From: Pseudomonadota bacterium
GTDB lineage: Bacteria; Pseudomonadota; Gammaproteobacteria; Burkholderiales; Burkholderiaceae_C
Assembly (NCBI GenBank): GCA_021819435.1
Contig: JAKARB010000012.1
Coordinates: 1 to 64,000, forward strand
Length of the DNA stretch: 64,000 bases
Direction of reading: 5' to 3'
In this document: piece by piece, positions 40,990 through 49,688 of the stretch
How the letters are laid out: the number at the start of each line of letters is the position of its first letter
Position numbering within the stretch: position 1 is the first letter of the stretch
Translations under genes and position numbers: made by a program
Notes under the pieces: generated by a model
The model's database searches: none
Seen by the model: only the letters and a program-made list of their open reading frames with translations
What the model was told of the DNA's origin: nothing

Positions 40990-41903
40990 AGCGCTGCTTC
41001 CTTCCGGCCCTGGCCGGCGTCCTGTTGTGCCTGGGTTTCGTGCCCGCGGGCAATGCCATCGAAATCCTGCGCTGGGAGCGCCTGCCGCTGGCGGTGCCGC
41101 TCGTGGTCGGCCAGGAGCGCGTGGTCTTCATCGAGCGCAACGTGCGCATCGGCGTGCCGGCCGGCGTCGGCGAGCAGTTGCGCGTGCAGAGCGCCGGTGG
41201 CGCGATCTACCTGCGCGCCAGCGCGCCCATCCCGCCCACGCGGCTGCAACTACAGGACGTGGAATCCGGCGCGCTGATCCTGCTCGACATCGCCGCCGAG
41301 CCGGCCAAGGCGGGCCAGCCCGCGCTCGAACCCGTGCGCATCGTCGAGGGTGATGTGCCGGCCATCCGCTACAGCGAGCCGGCCAGCCCCTCGGCCACCG
41401 CGGACGACGATGCGCAGCGCCCGACACCAACCGCCCGCCGCGCAACGCCGGTGGCCGTGGTGTTGACGCGCTACGCGGCGCAAAACCTGTACGCGCCGCT
41501 GCGCACCGTGGAGCCCATGGCCGGCATCGGCCGCGTCAACCTGCGCCGCAACCTCGCGCTGGACACCTTGCTGCCCACGCTGCCGGTGCGCGCGCAGGCG
41601 CTGGCCGCGTGGCGGCTCGAAGACCAGTGGGTGACGGCCGTGAAGCTCACCAACACCTCCGGGCGCTGGCTCGACCTCGATCCGCGTGCGCTGCAGGGCG
41701 ACTTCCTCGCCGCGACCTTTCAGCATCCGACCCTGGGGCCGGCCGGCCGCGCAGCCGACACCACCGTGGTCTATCTCGTCACCCGTGGCCACGGCCTGGC
41801 CGAGTCGCTGCTGCCCAAGGTGGCGCCGATCGACGCGACGGTGAACCTGCCGCCGGCGGCGGCCGCCGGCCAGGCCGAAGGAGGAGCGCGCGATGAAAAG
41901 TAA
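40986..41903 (+). CDS. TIGR03749-type ICE protein (PFL_4704 family, TraK/VirB9-like)
   Basis: The 305-residue protein has a signal peptide (LPALAGVLLCLGFVPAGNA). A beta-rich domain follows (IEILRWERLPLAVPLVVGQERVVFIERNVRIGVP), and a second one begins near VVLTRYAAQNLYAPLRTVEP. The order TraE-, TraK-, TraB-like in this operon supports a TraK/VirB9 role in the outer-membrane core complex. Its end overlaps the next gene by 11 bases. Confidence 0.83.
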   Translation: MKRCFLPALAGVLLCLGFVPAGNAIEILRWERLPLAVPLVVGQERVVFIERNVRIGVPAGVGEQLRVQSAGGAIYLRASAPIPPTRLQLQDVESGALILLDIAAEPAKAGQPALEPVRIVEGDVPAIRYSEPASPSATADDDAQRPTPTARRATPVAVVLTRYAAQNLYAPLRTVEPMAGIGRVNLRRNLALDTLLPTLPVRAQALAAWRLEDQWVTAVKLTNTSGRWLDLDPRALQGDFLAATFQHPTLGPAGRAADTTVVYLVTRGHGLAESLLPKVAPIDATVNLPPAAAAGQAEGGARDEK

Positions 41904-43371
41904 CCCCCTCCTGAAGTGGCTGCTGATCCCGATGGCGCTGGTGCTGGTGTTCGTCGGCATCAAGCTCTTCTCGGGCGAGCGCAGCGCCAGGCCGGTACCT
42001 CCCGGCAGCGCCAACCCGCTCACGCCCGAAGAGATGAAGGCGCTGGGCATCGAGGGCGACACGCCGCGCGATACCGTCGCGACGTTGGTGGCCCAGGTCA
42101 AGCAGTTGCGCAACGAGCTGCAGACGGCGCTCAACGACAACAAGAACCAGAAGACCGAGAACGAACGCATGCGCGCGAGGGAAAGCGCGATCGACCAGCG
42201 CATCCAGTCCGCGCTCGACGGCGAACGCGGCCGCCTGCAGCAGGACCGCGAGCAGTTGGCCGGCGACCGCCAGCAGACCCAGGGCCTGCTGCAAGACCTG
42301 CAGCGGCGCCTGGACGGCCTCTCCGGCAAGAGCGGCCAGGCCGACCTGCCGGTGGGCCTCGGGCTGGAGCAAGGCGACGGCAAGAGCTTCGGCGGCAACC
42401 AGAGCGGCAGTGCGCGCAACACCAACGGCACGCGCTGGGTGGAGCCGGACGATGCGAAACCCTCAGCGAAGAACGGCAGCAGCGGCGGCTTGAATTTCCC
42501 GACCAGCTTCGGGCCGGCGCAGAAGACGCTTTCCGACACGGCCGACGGCGTGGCAAGCACCGTCGCGGATGCGGGCAGCCGCGCCGTGAGCGCCACGGGC
42601 AATTTCGCCAAGCCGGTCTACACGGTGCCGTCGAACTCGACGCTGATGGGCTCGATCGCGATGACGGCGCTGATCGGCCGCGTGCCGATCGACGGCACGG
42701 TCAATGATCCGTATCCCTTCAAGGTGCTGATCGGCCCGGACAACCTGACCGCCAACGGCATCGACATCCCCGACGTGGCCGGCGCGGTGGTCAGCGGCAC
42801 GGCCTCGGGCGACTGGACGCTTTCCTGCGTGCGCGGCCAGATCCGCTCGGTCACGTTCGTCTTCAACGACGGCACGATCCGTACCGTGCCGGAGGACGGC
42901 AATCGGAATCGGAGCAGCGGCAATCAGGGCAACAGCGCGAACAGCACGACGCAGGGCGGCCTGGGCTGGATCAGCGACCCCTACGGCATCCCGTGCGTCT
43001 CGGGCGAGCGGCGCAGCAACGCGCAGCAGTACCTGGGTTCGCAGGCGCTGATCACCGCGGCCGGCGCCGGTGCGGCCTCGCTGATCAAGTCGGACAACGG
43101 CAGCGTGGCCGTGGTCGCCAACAGCAACGGCTCGCTCGGCACCGTCGGTATCAGCGGCAATGAGGCGATGGGCCGCATCCTGGCCGGCGGCGTGCGCGAC
43201 ATGGCCGATTGGGTCAACAAGCTCTACGGGCAGGCCTTCGCCGCGGTCTACGTGCGGCCCGGCGCCAAGGTCGCCGTGCATCTGGAGCAGCCGCTCAACA
43301 TCGACTACGACGCCAAGGGGCGGCGGGTCAATCACCGCATCGGAGACGCCCATGCGTCGGATTTGGATTGA
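41893..43371 (+). CDS. TIGR03752-type ICE protein (PFL_4705 family, TraB/VirB10-like)
   Basis: The 492-residue protein has an N-terminal transmembrane helix (LLKWLLIPMALVLVFVGIKLF), a coiled coil about 55-145 (VAQVKQLRNELQTALNDNKNQKTENERM), a low-complexity linker with many G, S and N, then a VirB10-like domain starting near STLMGSIAMTALIGRVPIDG and ending VYVRPGAKVAVHLEQPLNIDYD. Such proteins span the periplasm and couple the inner-membrane ATPases to the outer pore. Confidence 0.86.
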   Translation: MKSNPLLKWLLIPMALVLVFVGIKLFSGERSARPVPPGSANPLTPEEMKALGIEGDTPRDTVATLVAQVKQLRNELQTALNDNKNQKTENERMRARESAIDQRIQSALDGERGRLQQDREQLAGDRQQTQGLLQDLQRRLDGLSGKSGQADLPVGLGLEQGDGKSFGGNQSGSARNTNGTRWVEPDDAKPSAKNGSSGGLNFPTSFGPAQKTLSDTADGVASTVADAGSRAVSATGNFAKPVYTVPSNSTLMGSIAMTALIGRVPIDGTVNDPYPFKVLIGPDNLTANGIDIPDVAGAVVSGTASGDWTLSCVRGQIRSVTFVFNDGTIRTVPEDGNRNRSSGNQGNSANSTTQGGLGWISDPYGIPCVSGERRSNAQQYLGSQALITAAGAGAASLIKSDNGSVAVVANSNGSLGTVGISGNEAMGRILAGGVRDMADWVNKLYGQAFAAVYVRPGAKVAVHLEQPLNIDYDAKGRRVNHRIGDAHASDLD

Positions 43372-43786
43372 ATCGGCCGCGGCCCTGTGCGCGGTCATGG
43401 TGCTGGGCGGCTGCGCGACCAGCAAGGACGAGCTGCTGCCGCACGGCGATCACACCATGCTCGACGTGTGGAACCAGGAGACGGGCGGCAGCGCCGGTAG
43501 CGGACAGGCGGCGCGGCAACTGCTCGACGCGCGCCAGGGCCTGCGCCGGCCGCTGACCGAGGCCGACGTGCAGGCGGCGCCCGCCGCCGCTGCCGCCTAC
43601 ACGGGCACCGCGGCCAACGAGATTTACCGCCAGTTCCACCGGCTGCCGAACCCGGACCTGGTGATGTACGTGTTCCCGCACCTAGCCGGCACCGACCCGG
43701 TGCCGGTGCCCGGCTACACCACCGTGTTCCCGCTCTACCAGCGCGTGCAGTACGCGATGCCCGGCGAGCGCCTGGAGGACTACTGA
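43352..43786 (+). CDS. TIGR03751-type conjugation lipoprotein (TraV/VirB7-like)
   Basis: The 144-residue protein has a lipobox signal (AALCAVMVLGGCATSKDELLPHG), so the cysteine becomes the lipidated N terminus. The conserved end is NEIYRQFHRLPNPDLVMYVFPHLAGTDPVPVPGYTTVFPLYQRVQYAMPGE. By position after the TraB-like gene it is the TraV/VirB7 counterpart that stabilises the outer core. Its start lies inside the previous gene and its stop overlaps the next start. Confidence 0.85.
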   Translation: MRRIWIESAAALCAVMVLGGCATSKDELLPHGDHTMLDVWNQETGGSAGSGQAARQLLDARQGLRRPLTEADVQAAPAAAAAYTGTAANEIYRQFHRLPNPDLVMYVFPHLAGTDPVPVPGYTTVFPLYQRVQYAMPGERLEDY

Positions 43787-46680
43787 TGGCCTGGTCGTTG
43801 CCCTGGGCACGCAAGGCCGCCACGCCTGCCGGCCCCGACCTGGATGCCGATGACGCCTGGGCGCAGCATGTCTCGACGCTGGCCGCGCACGGTATTCCCG
43901 AGCCCGGCAGCGCGGTGGGCGGCCAGCCGCGCCGGCCGGCCACCGAGGCGGACTTGCAGGCGCTCTACGGCGTGGCGCCGTCCTTCGCCGACCTGCTCCC
44001 CTGGGTGGAGTACCTGCCCGATTCCAAGAGCGTGCTGCTGGAGGACGGCCAGTCGGTGGCGGCCTTCTTCGAGCTGGCGCCGGTCGGCACCGAGGGCCGC
44101 GAGATGGCATGGCTGTGGCAGGCGCGCGATGCGTTGGAGAACGCGCTGCAGGACTCGTTCGACGAACTCGACGAGAACCCCTGGGTGGTGCAGCTCTACG
44201 CCCAGGACGAAGCAACCTGGGACAACTACCTGCGCGGGCTCACGAACTACGTGCGGCCGCGCGCTCAGGGCAGCGCCTTCACCGAGTTCTACCTGCGCTT
44301 CTTCGGGCATCACCTGCGTGCGATCGCCAAGCCCGGCGGCCTGTTCGAGGACACGACGGTGACGCGCCTGCCGTGGCGCGGCCAAGTGCGGCGAGTGCGC
44401 ATGGTGGTCTACCGGCGCGCGAGTGCGTCTGGCGCGTCCCGGCGCGGCCAATCTCCCGAGCAGGCACTGACGACGATCTGCGACCGACTCGCAGGTGGCC
44501 TCGCCAACACGGGCGTGAAGGCCCGGCGCATGGAGGCGAGCGACATCCACGACTGGCTGCTGCGCTGGTTCAACCCGCACCCCACGATGCTTGGCCCCGC
44601 CGCCGCCGACCGCGAACGGTTCTACGCGCTGACCCGCTACCCCGAGGAAGCCGAGCAAGGCGAGATTGAGCTGGCCAGCGGCGACTTCGCGCAGCGCCTG
44701 TTCTTCGGCCAGCCGCGCTCGGACGTGGCGAACGGCACCTGGGTCTTCGACGGCATGCCGCACCGGGTCATCGTGATGGACCGCCTGCGCATGCCGCCCG
44801 CCACGGGCCACGTCACCGGCGAGACGCGCAAGGGCGGCGATGCGGTCAACGCGCTGTTCGACCAGATGCCCGAGGACACGGTGATGTGCCTGACGGTCGT
44901 CGCGACGCCGCAGGACGTGCTCGAAGCGCACCTGAACCACCTGAGCAAGAAGTCGGTCGGCGAGACGCTGGCCTCGGAGCAGACGCGCCGCGACGTGCAG
45001 GAAGCGCGCGGGCTGATCGGCAGCGCGCACAAGTTGTACCGCGGCGCGCTGGCCTTCTACCTGCGCGGGCGCGACCTCGTGCAGCTCGACGCCCGCGGCC
45101 TGCAACTGGTCAACGTCATGCTCAACGCCGGCCTGCAGCCGGTACGCGAGGAAGACGAAGTGGCGCCGCTCAACAGCTACCTGCGCTGGCTGCCGTGCGT
45201 GTTCGACCCGGCCGCCGACAAGCGCCAGTGGTACACGCAACTGATGTTCGCGCAGCATGCGGCGAACCTCGCGCCGGTGTGGGGCCGCAGCCAGGGAACC
45301 GGCAATCCGGGCATCACGTTCTTCAACCGCGGCGGCGGGCCGATCACCTTCGACCCGCTGAACCGGCTCGACCGGCAGATGAACGCGCACTTGTTCTTGT
45401 TCGGCCCCACGGGCTCGGGCAAGTCGGCCACGCTCAACAACATCCTGAATCAGGTGACGGCGATCTACCGGCCGCGCCTGTTCATCGTGGAGGCTGGCAA
45501 CAGCTTCGGGCTGTTCGGCGACTTCGCCACGCGGCTCGGCCTCAAGGTGCATCGCGTGAAGCTCGCACCCGGCGCCGGCGTCAGCCTCGCGCCGTTCGCC
45601 GACGCGCACCGGCTCGTGGATACGCCCAGCCAGGTGCAGACGCTGGATGCCGATGCGCTGGACGAGGACCAGGAGCCCGCAGTGCAGGCGGCGAGCCGCA
45701 GCGAAGAAGTGGACGAACAGCGCGACGTGCTCGGCGAGCTGGAAATCACTGCGCGGCTGATGATCACCGGCGGCGAAGACAAGGAAGAAGCGCGCATGAC
45801 GCGCGCCGACCGCAGCCTGATTCGCCAGTGCATCCTCGATGCGGCCCAGCGCTGCGTAGCCGAGCAGCGCACGGTGCTCACGCGCGACGTGCGCGATGCG
45901 CTGCGCGAGCGCGCCCGCGACACGTCACTGCCCGAAGTTCGGCGCGCGCGCCTGCTGGAGATGGCGGACGCGATGGATATGTTCTGCCAGGGCGTGGACG
46001 GCGAGATGTTCGACCGGCCCGGCACGCCGTGGCCCGAGGCCGACATCACCATCGTGGACCTCGCCACCTTCGCGCGCGAGGGCTACAACGCGCAGCTCTC
46101 CATCGCCTACATCTCGCTGATCAACACGGTCAACAACATCGCAGAGCGGGACCAGTTCCTGGGCCGCCCGATCATCAACGTGACGGACGAAGGCCACATC
46201 ATCACAAAGAACCCGCTGCTCGCGCCCTACGTCGTGAAGATCACGAAGATGTGGCGCAAGCTTGGTGCCTGGTACTGGCTGGCGACGCAGAACATCGACG
46301 ACCTGCCCAAGGCCGCCGAGCCCATGCTCAACATGATCGAGTGGTGGATCTGCCTCTCCATGCCGCCGGACGAGGTGGAGAAGATCGCGCGCTTCCGCGA
46401 GCTGAACGCGGCGCAGAAGGCGTTGATGCTGTCGGCCCGCAAGGAGGCGGGCAAGTTCACCGAGGGCGTGATCCTCTCCAAGAGCATGGAAGTACTGTTC
46501 CGTGCGGTGCCGCCCAGCCTCTACCTGGCGCTGGCTCAGACCGAACCGGAGGAGAAGGCCGAGCGTTTCCAGTTGATGCAGCAGTACGGCATCGGCGAAC
46601 TGGATGCCGCTTTCAAGATCGCCGAGAAGATCGACCGCGCCCGCAGCATCGAGCCGCTAGCGCTCGATGCGCTGGCGTGA
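43786..46680 (+). CDS. traC: VirB4/TraC-like conjugative transfer ATPase (PFL_4706 family)
   Basis: The 964-residue ATPase has Walker A FLFGPTGSGKSATLNN near 540-547 and Walker B PIINVTDEGHII near 797. The N-terminal half fits the VirB4 family (LPDSKSVLLEDGQSVAAFFELAPVG). An acidic insert lies at about 622-645 (ALDEDQEPAVQAASRSEEVDEQ). It energises pilus assembly and substrate transfer from the cytoplasmic side of the inner membrane. The ATG shares its last base with the previous TGA region. Confidence 0.93.
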   Translation: MAWSLPWARKAATPAGPDLDADDAWAQHVSTLAAHGIPEPGSAVGGQPRRPATEADLQALYGVAPSFADLLPWVEYLPDSKSVLLEDGQSVAAFFELAPVGTEGREMAWLWQARDALENALQDSFDELDENPWVVQLYAQDEATWDNYLRGLTNYVRPRAQGSAFTEFYLRFFGHHLRAIAKPGGLFEDTTVTRLPWRGQVRRVRMVVYRRASASGASRRGQSPEQALTTICDRLAGGLANTGVKARRMEASDIHDWLLRWFNPHPTMLGPAAADRERFYALTRYPEEAEQGEIELASGDFAQRLFFGQPRSDVANGTWVFDGMPHRVIVMDRLRMPPATGHVTGETRKGGDAVNALFDQMPEDTVMCLTVVATPQDVLEAHLNHLSKKSVGETLASEQTRRDVQEARGLIGSAHKLYRGALAFYLRGRDLVQLDARGLQLVNVMLNAGLQPVREEDEVAPLNSYLRWLPCVFDPAADKRQWYTQLMFAQHAANLAPVWGRSQGTGNPGITFFNRGGGPITFDPLNRLDRQMNAHLFLFGPTGSGKSATLNNILNQVTAIYRPRLFIVEAGNSFGLFGDFATRLGLKVHRVKLAPGAGVSLAPFADAHRLVDTPSQVQTLDADALDEDQEPAVQAASRSEEVDEQRDVLGELEITARLMITGGEDKEEARMTRADRSLIRQCILDAAQRCVAEQRTVLTRDVRDALRERARDTSLPEVRRARLLEMADAMDMFCQGVDGEMFDRPGTPWPEADITIVDLATFAREGYNAQLSIAYISLINTVNNIAERDQFLGRPIINVTDEGHIITKNPLLAPYVVKITKMWRKLGAWYWLATQNIDDLPKAAEPMLNMIEWWICLSMPPDEVEKIARFRELNAAQKALMLSARKEAGKFTEGVILSKSMEVLFRAVPPSLYLALAQTEPEEKAERFQLMQQYGIGELDAAFKIAEKIDRARSIEPLALDALA

Positions 46681-46693
46681 CGGGGAGTCCACG

Positions 46694-47440
46694 ATGCGCA
46701 TCCCTCGCTTCGCGCCGCCCCGCACCGTCCTTGTCGCCGCGCTGCTGGTGGCCGCGGCCCTGACCACGGCCGCGTGGCTCGCCCTGCGGCCGCCGTCGCC
46801 GCCCGCCGAGCCCGCTTCTCCTTCGGCAGAAGCAACACTTACGCCGGCAACGGCACCAGCCGGCCCGCCCTGGCGCTATGGCCGCGCCGATGCGCGCTTC
46901 ACGGTGGTCGAGTACGCCGACCTCGAATGCCCGTTCTGCCGCGCGTACTTCGCGGTGCTCAAGCGCTGGATCGACGCGCACCCGGAGGTGAGCTGGCAAT
47001 GGCACCACCTACCGTTGCCGTTGCACGAGCCGGCCGCTTCCGCCGGTGCGCGCCTGGTGGAGTGCGTCGGCGAGGCCGGCGGCCAGGCCGCGTTCTGGCA
47101 GGCCGTCGAGTGGGTCTACATGCACACCCGGGGCAACGGCCAGGGCCTGCCCGAGGGTCTGCGCTATCCCGACCTCACGCCGGCCGCGCAGCAATGCCTC
47201 GACAGCGACCGCCCCGATGCGCTGATCCGCGCACAGTCGGCGAGCGCGGCGCAGGAGGGCATCAAGGTCACGCCCACGCTGCGCCTGCAGGATCGCCAGT
47301 CCGGCAAGACGCTGCTGCTGCACGGCCCGGTCGAAGGAGATGCCTTGCTGTCCGCGATCGACCTGCTGGCGGCCAGTGCAGCGGCCGAGCCCGCATCGAA
47401 GGAAATGCCTGCCGAGTCTCTCGGCGACATGCCCAGGTAG
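46694..47440 (+). CDS. DsbA/DsbC-like thiol-disulfide protein of the ICE
   Basis: The 248-residue protein has an N-terminal membrane anchor (VLVAALLVAAALTTAAWLAL), then a thioredoxin fold with C79-P-F-C82 (VVEYADLECPFCRAYFAVLKRWIDAHPEV) and the cis-proline loop GIKVTPTLRL. It probably oxidises or isomerises disulfides in cysteine-rich mating-pair proteins such as the TraU- and TraH-like ones downstream. The coding end overlaps the first stem of leader RNA copy E. Confidence 0.85.
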   Translation: MRIPRFAPPRTVLVAALLVAAALTTAAWLALRPPSPPAEPASPSAEATLTPATAPAGPPWRYGRADARFTVVEYADLECPFCRAYFAVLKRWIDAHPEVSWQWHHLPLPLHEPAASAGARLVECVGEAGGQAAFWQAVEWVYMHTRGNGQGLPEGLRYPDLTPAAQQCLDSDRPDALIRAQSASAAQEGIKVTPTLRLQDRQSGKTLLLHGPVEGDALLSAIDLLAASAAAEPASKEMPAESLGDMPR

Positions 47441-47459
47441 CCACGATCTTCAAGGCTAC
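47411..47459 (+). ncRNA. radC-type leader RNA, copy E (upstream of radC)
   Basis: Stem 1 GCCGAG / CTCGGC encloses TCT and lies inside the last codons of the DsbA-like gene. GACATGCCCAG leads to stem 2 GTAGCC / GGCTAC with loop ACGATCTTCAA. The radC gene starts 176 bases after the second stem. GTCCC.CGGA / TCCGGGAC forms another hairpin close to the radC ribosome site. Confidence 0.8.
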
Positions 47460-47634
47460 GACGCGGCCTGGCCGCGCTGATCGACCCCGTTCGCTTCGCA
47501 TCCCTGGACGCGAACAGCCACTGCGCATGTGGTGGCGGATGCCCGCTCTTCTGCCGCTTGTTCTTCATCGTCCCCCGGAGGGTTTGTCCCTTCCGGGACA
47601 GGCGTCCTCCGACTTCATTCCGTGGAGGTTCGCC

Positions 47635-48129
47635 ATGTCCTATGTCGTCGCCGACTCGCGTCCCGAGTCGCTCAGCCTGATCGCCGCCCAGCACGAAGAC
47701 TGGATTATCCGCCAAGCCATCACCTTGCTGGAACAACGCATCTTCAAGGCCGGCCCGGTGCTGAACAGTCCCGCCGCCGTGCGCGACTACCTGCATCTGA
47801 AGCTGGTCGCGGAGCCCAACGAGGTCTTCGCTGTCGTGTTCCTCAACTGTCAGCACCAAGTTCTCGCCTACGAGCCGATGTTCAAGGGCACGGTCGATCA
47901 AACCTCGGTGTACCCACGGGTGCTGGTGCAGCGCGCCCTGGCCCTCAACGCCTCGGCGGTCATCCTGGCCCACCAGCATCCATCCGGCATGACCGTGCCT
48001 TCGGCCGCCGATCAGGCGCTGACCGACCGGCTCAAGGCCGCCCTGGCGATGGTCGATGTCCGGGTGGTGGATCACTTCATCGTCGGCAAGGGCACGCCGT
48101 ACTCCTTCGCCGAATCCGGCCTGCTGTAG
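47635..48129 (+). CDS. radC: RadC-like JAB-domain protein
   Basis: The 164-residue protein is a short RadC with the JAMM metal site E63, H113-x-H115 (ILAHQHPSGMTVPSAADQALTDRL) and D126. Mobile-element RadC proteins are common in ICEs, but their biochemical role is still unclear; older links to DNA repair are not well supported. It is a single-gene unit: leader RNA upstream, terminator 22 bases after the stop. Confidence 0.93.
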   Translation: MSYVVADSRPESLSLIAAQHEDWIIRQAITLLEQRIFKAGPVLNSPAAVRDYLHLKLVAEPNEVFAVVFLNCQHQVLAYEPMFKGTVDQTSVYPRVLVQRALALNASAVILAHQHPSGMTVPSAADQALTDRLKAALAMVDVRVVDHFIVGKGTPYSFAESGLL

Positions 48130-48151
48130 CGCCGCTGACCGTCTGGTCCCC

Positions 48152-48180
48152 GCGGGAGCCTCGGCTCCCGCTTTTCTTTC
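48152..48180 (+). terminator. Intrinsic terminator of radC
   Basis: GCGGGAGCC / GGCTCCCGC 9-bp stem followed by TTTTCTTTC. Confidence 0.88.
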
Positions 48181-48212
48181 GCCTGTCTGCCCAAAGCGGA
48201 GCGCGCGCGGTG

Positions 48213-48220
48213 CGCATTCC
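48213..48220 (+). promoter_or_regulatory. CCGATTCC-like box before the TIGR03757 operon
   Basis: GGTGCGCATTCCTTGTCGCG, 73 bases upstream of the start at 48286 and 33 bases after the radC terminator. Confidence 0.35.
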
Positions 48221-48285
48221 TTGTCGCGGGTGGACTGCGTTCGGCGTTCGACTAGAGCCTTGCTCTCATTCCCAGGACGCCCGCC

Positions 48286-48732
48286 ATGACGGCTCCCTTC
48301 TTGAAATCCATCCCGCGGCTGCGGGCCACGCGCACCGCCTGCGCGGGAGGGCTGCTGCTGTGTCTGCTCGGCCAGGACGCATCCGCGGCCGACGTGCTGG
48401 TCGTGACCGACAGCCGCCATCCCGTGCAGTCCGCATCCGGCGCGCGCGTGATCGAGCTGGACCTGCCCGAGCGCATCGAGGCGGAACTGGCCGCGGGCCT
48501 GCCAAACGACCCCAGCCGAGCAGCCGCGCTCGTGCAGCAGCGCTTGCGCGATGGCGGCCAGGCACTGCAGCGCCGCATCGGCAGCGCCTATCAGGGCGTC
48601 GCCGATGCCTGGGGCCTGGGTATCGCCAAGGTGCCTGCCGTGGTGGTCGATCGCCGCTACGTGGTCTACGGCGAGCCCGATGTCGCGCGTGCCGTGGCCC
48701 GCATCGAATCCCACCGGAGGGCACAGCCATGA
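48286..48732 (+). CDS. TIGR03757-type ICE protein (PFL_4709 family)
   Basis: The 148-residue protein has a signal peptide (ACAGGLLLCLLGQDASAAD). The body (VLVVTDSRHPVQSASGARVIELDLPERIEAELAAGLPNDPSRAAALVQQRL, then AWGLGIAKVPAVVVDRRYVVYGEPDVARAVARI) resembles the periplasmic TrbC/TraW C-terminal region. It opens the last mating-pair operon and overlaps the TraU-like gene by 4 bases. Confidence 0.84.
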   Translation: MTAPFLKSIPRLRATRTACAGGLLLCLLGQDASAADVLVVTDSRHPVQSASGARVIELDLPERIEAELAAGLPNDPSRAAALVQQRLRDGGQALQRRIGSAYQGVADAWGLGIAKVPAVVVDRRYVVYGEPDVARAVARIESHRRAQP

Positions 48733-49679
48733 ACCGCCTGCTGTCGGCGTCGTCGCGCCGAGCCCGCCTTGCCATCGCTTCGGTGCTGCTCGGCGGCGCC
48801 GCTTCGACGTTCGCGCTGAACACGGCCACCATCGTGTCCTCGGCCCTGTCGCCCGACTGCCTGGAATACCGCGTCGTCGGCATCTGCTACTGGCTGTTCT
48901 GCACCTGGACGGGTTGCACGGTGCGCACCTCGGTGAAGGTGCGCCACTACGTGCCCGACGCCGTGGTATCGAGCTACAGCAACACCGGCGAGAACCCGTG
49001 GATCGAGGTGCGCGCCATGAGCATGCCCAACCCCACGGCGCAGGCCGGCGGCGACGGGACGACGAACCACGACAACGAGAACAGCCTGGCGAAGTTCAAG
49101 AACGCCGACGTGATCGGGCATCCCGGTGGTTCGGTGTTCAGCCAGTTCGCCAGCGCTTCCGGCTACGCGTGCCAGGGCGCAGGCGCGGCCTTCATGCCGT
49201 ACCTGCTGAGCACGCTGGACACGCTGGCCTGGCGCTACAACGTGCCGGAGATGGTGTACCCCGAGGCGCTGATCCCCGGCATGCGCGAGATCGGCGGCCG
49301 CACGACGCTCAACCTGTGGGGCAACGTCTATCCGCGCGGCGGCTTCCTGCACCAGACCGACGACTACAAGAGCGGCGCCGTCGTCGTGCAGCGCGCGGGC
49401 GATGTGGTCACGCGGCGCATGCAGCCGCATGTCTACCAACCGCTGCTCGCGAGTTCGAGCGACGGCTACTGGCCGGCCGGCGCCCTCATGGAGAGCGATG
49501 CCTCCACGGGCAAGTGGCAGGAGCTGACGCCGACCCTCTCCAACTCCTGCGCGGTGTTCCCGCACAGCAATACGCGCGTGCAGGCCCAGCAAGGCGACTA
49601 CGCCTGGGCGCTGTGGCGGCCCTATGCCTGCTGCCAGCGCCGCGGGCAGGTCTTCCTCGGCAGCGTCGATTTCCTCTGA
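48729..49679 (+). CDS. TraU-like ICE protein (TIGR03756, PFL_4710 family)
   Basis: The 316-residue protein has a signal peptide (AIASVLLGGAASTFA) and many cysteines (SPDCLEYRVVGICYWLFCTWTGCTV, GYACQGAG, SNSCAVFPH, YACCQRRGQVF), as in TraU of F-type systems, which need Dsb enzymes for folding. It acts in the periplasm in mating-pair stabilisation. The disulfide-rich make-up fits the DsbA-like protein encoded just upstream. Confidence 0.87.
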   Translation: MNRLLSASSRRARLAIASVLLGGAASTFALNTATIVSSALSPDCLEYRVVGICYWLFCTWTGCTVRTSVKVRHYVPDAVVSSYSNTGENPWIEVRAMSMPNPTAQAGGDGTTNHDNENSLAKFKNADVIGHPGGSVFSQFASASGYACQGAGAAFMPYLLSTLDTLAWRYNVPEMVYPEALIPGMREIGGRTTLNLWGNVYPRGGFLHQTDDYKSGAVVVQRAGDVVTRRMQPHVYQPLLASSSDGYWPAGALMESDASTGKWQELTPTLSNSCAVFPHSNTRVQAQQGDYAWALWRPYACCQRRGQVFLGSVDFL

Positions 49680-49688
49680 GGTGTTCCC

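Noticed and set aside
43780-45609. Long minus-strand frame opposite the VirB4-like gene
   Set aside because: Same reason: shadow of a strongly conserved gene, no ribosome site or domain.
47352-47359. Possible CCGATTCC box before leader RNA copy E
   Set aside because: Only CCGCGATC is present, within the DsbA-like coding sequence and at a different distance; too weak to call.
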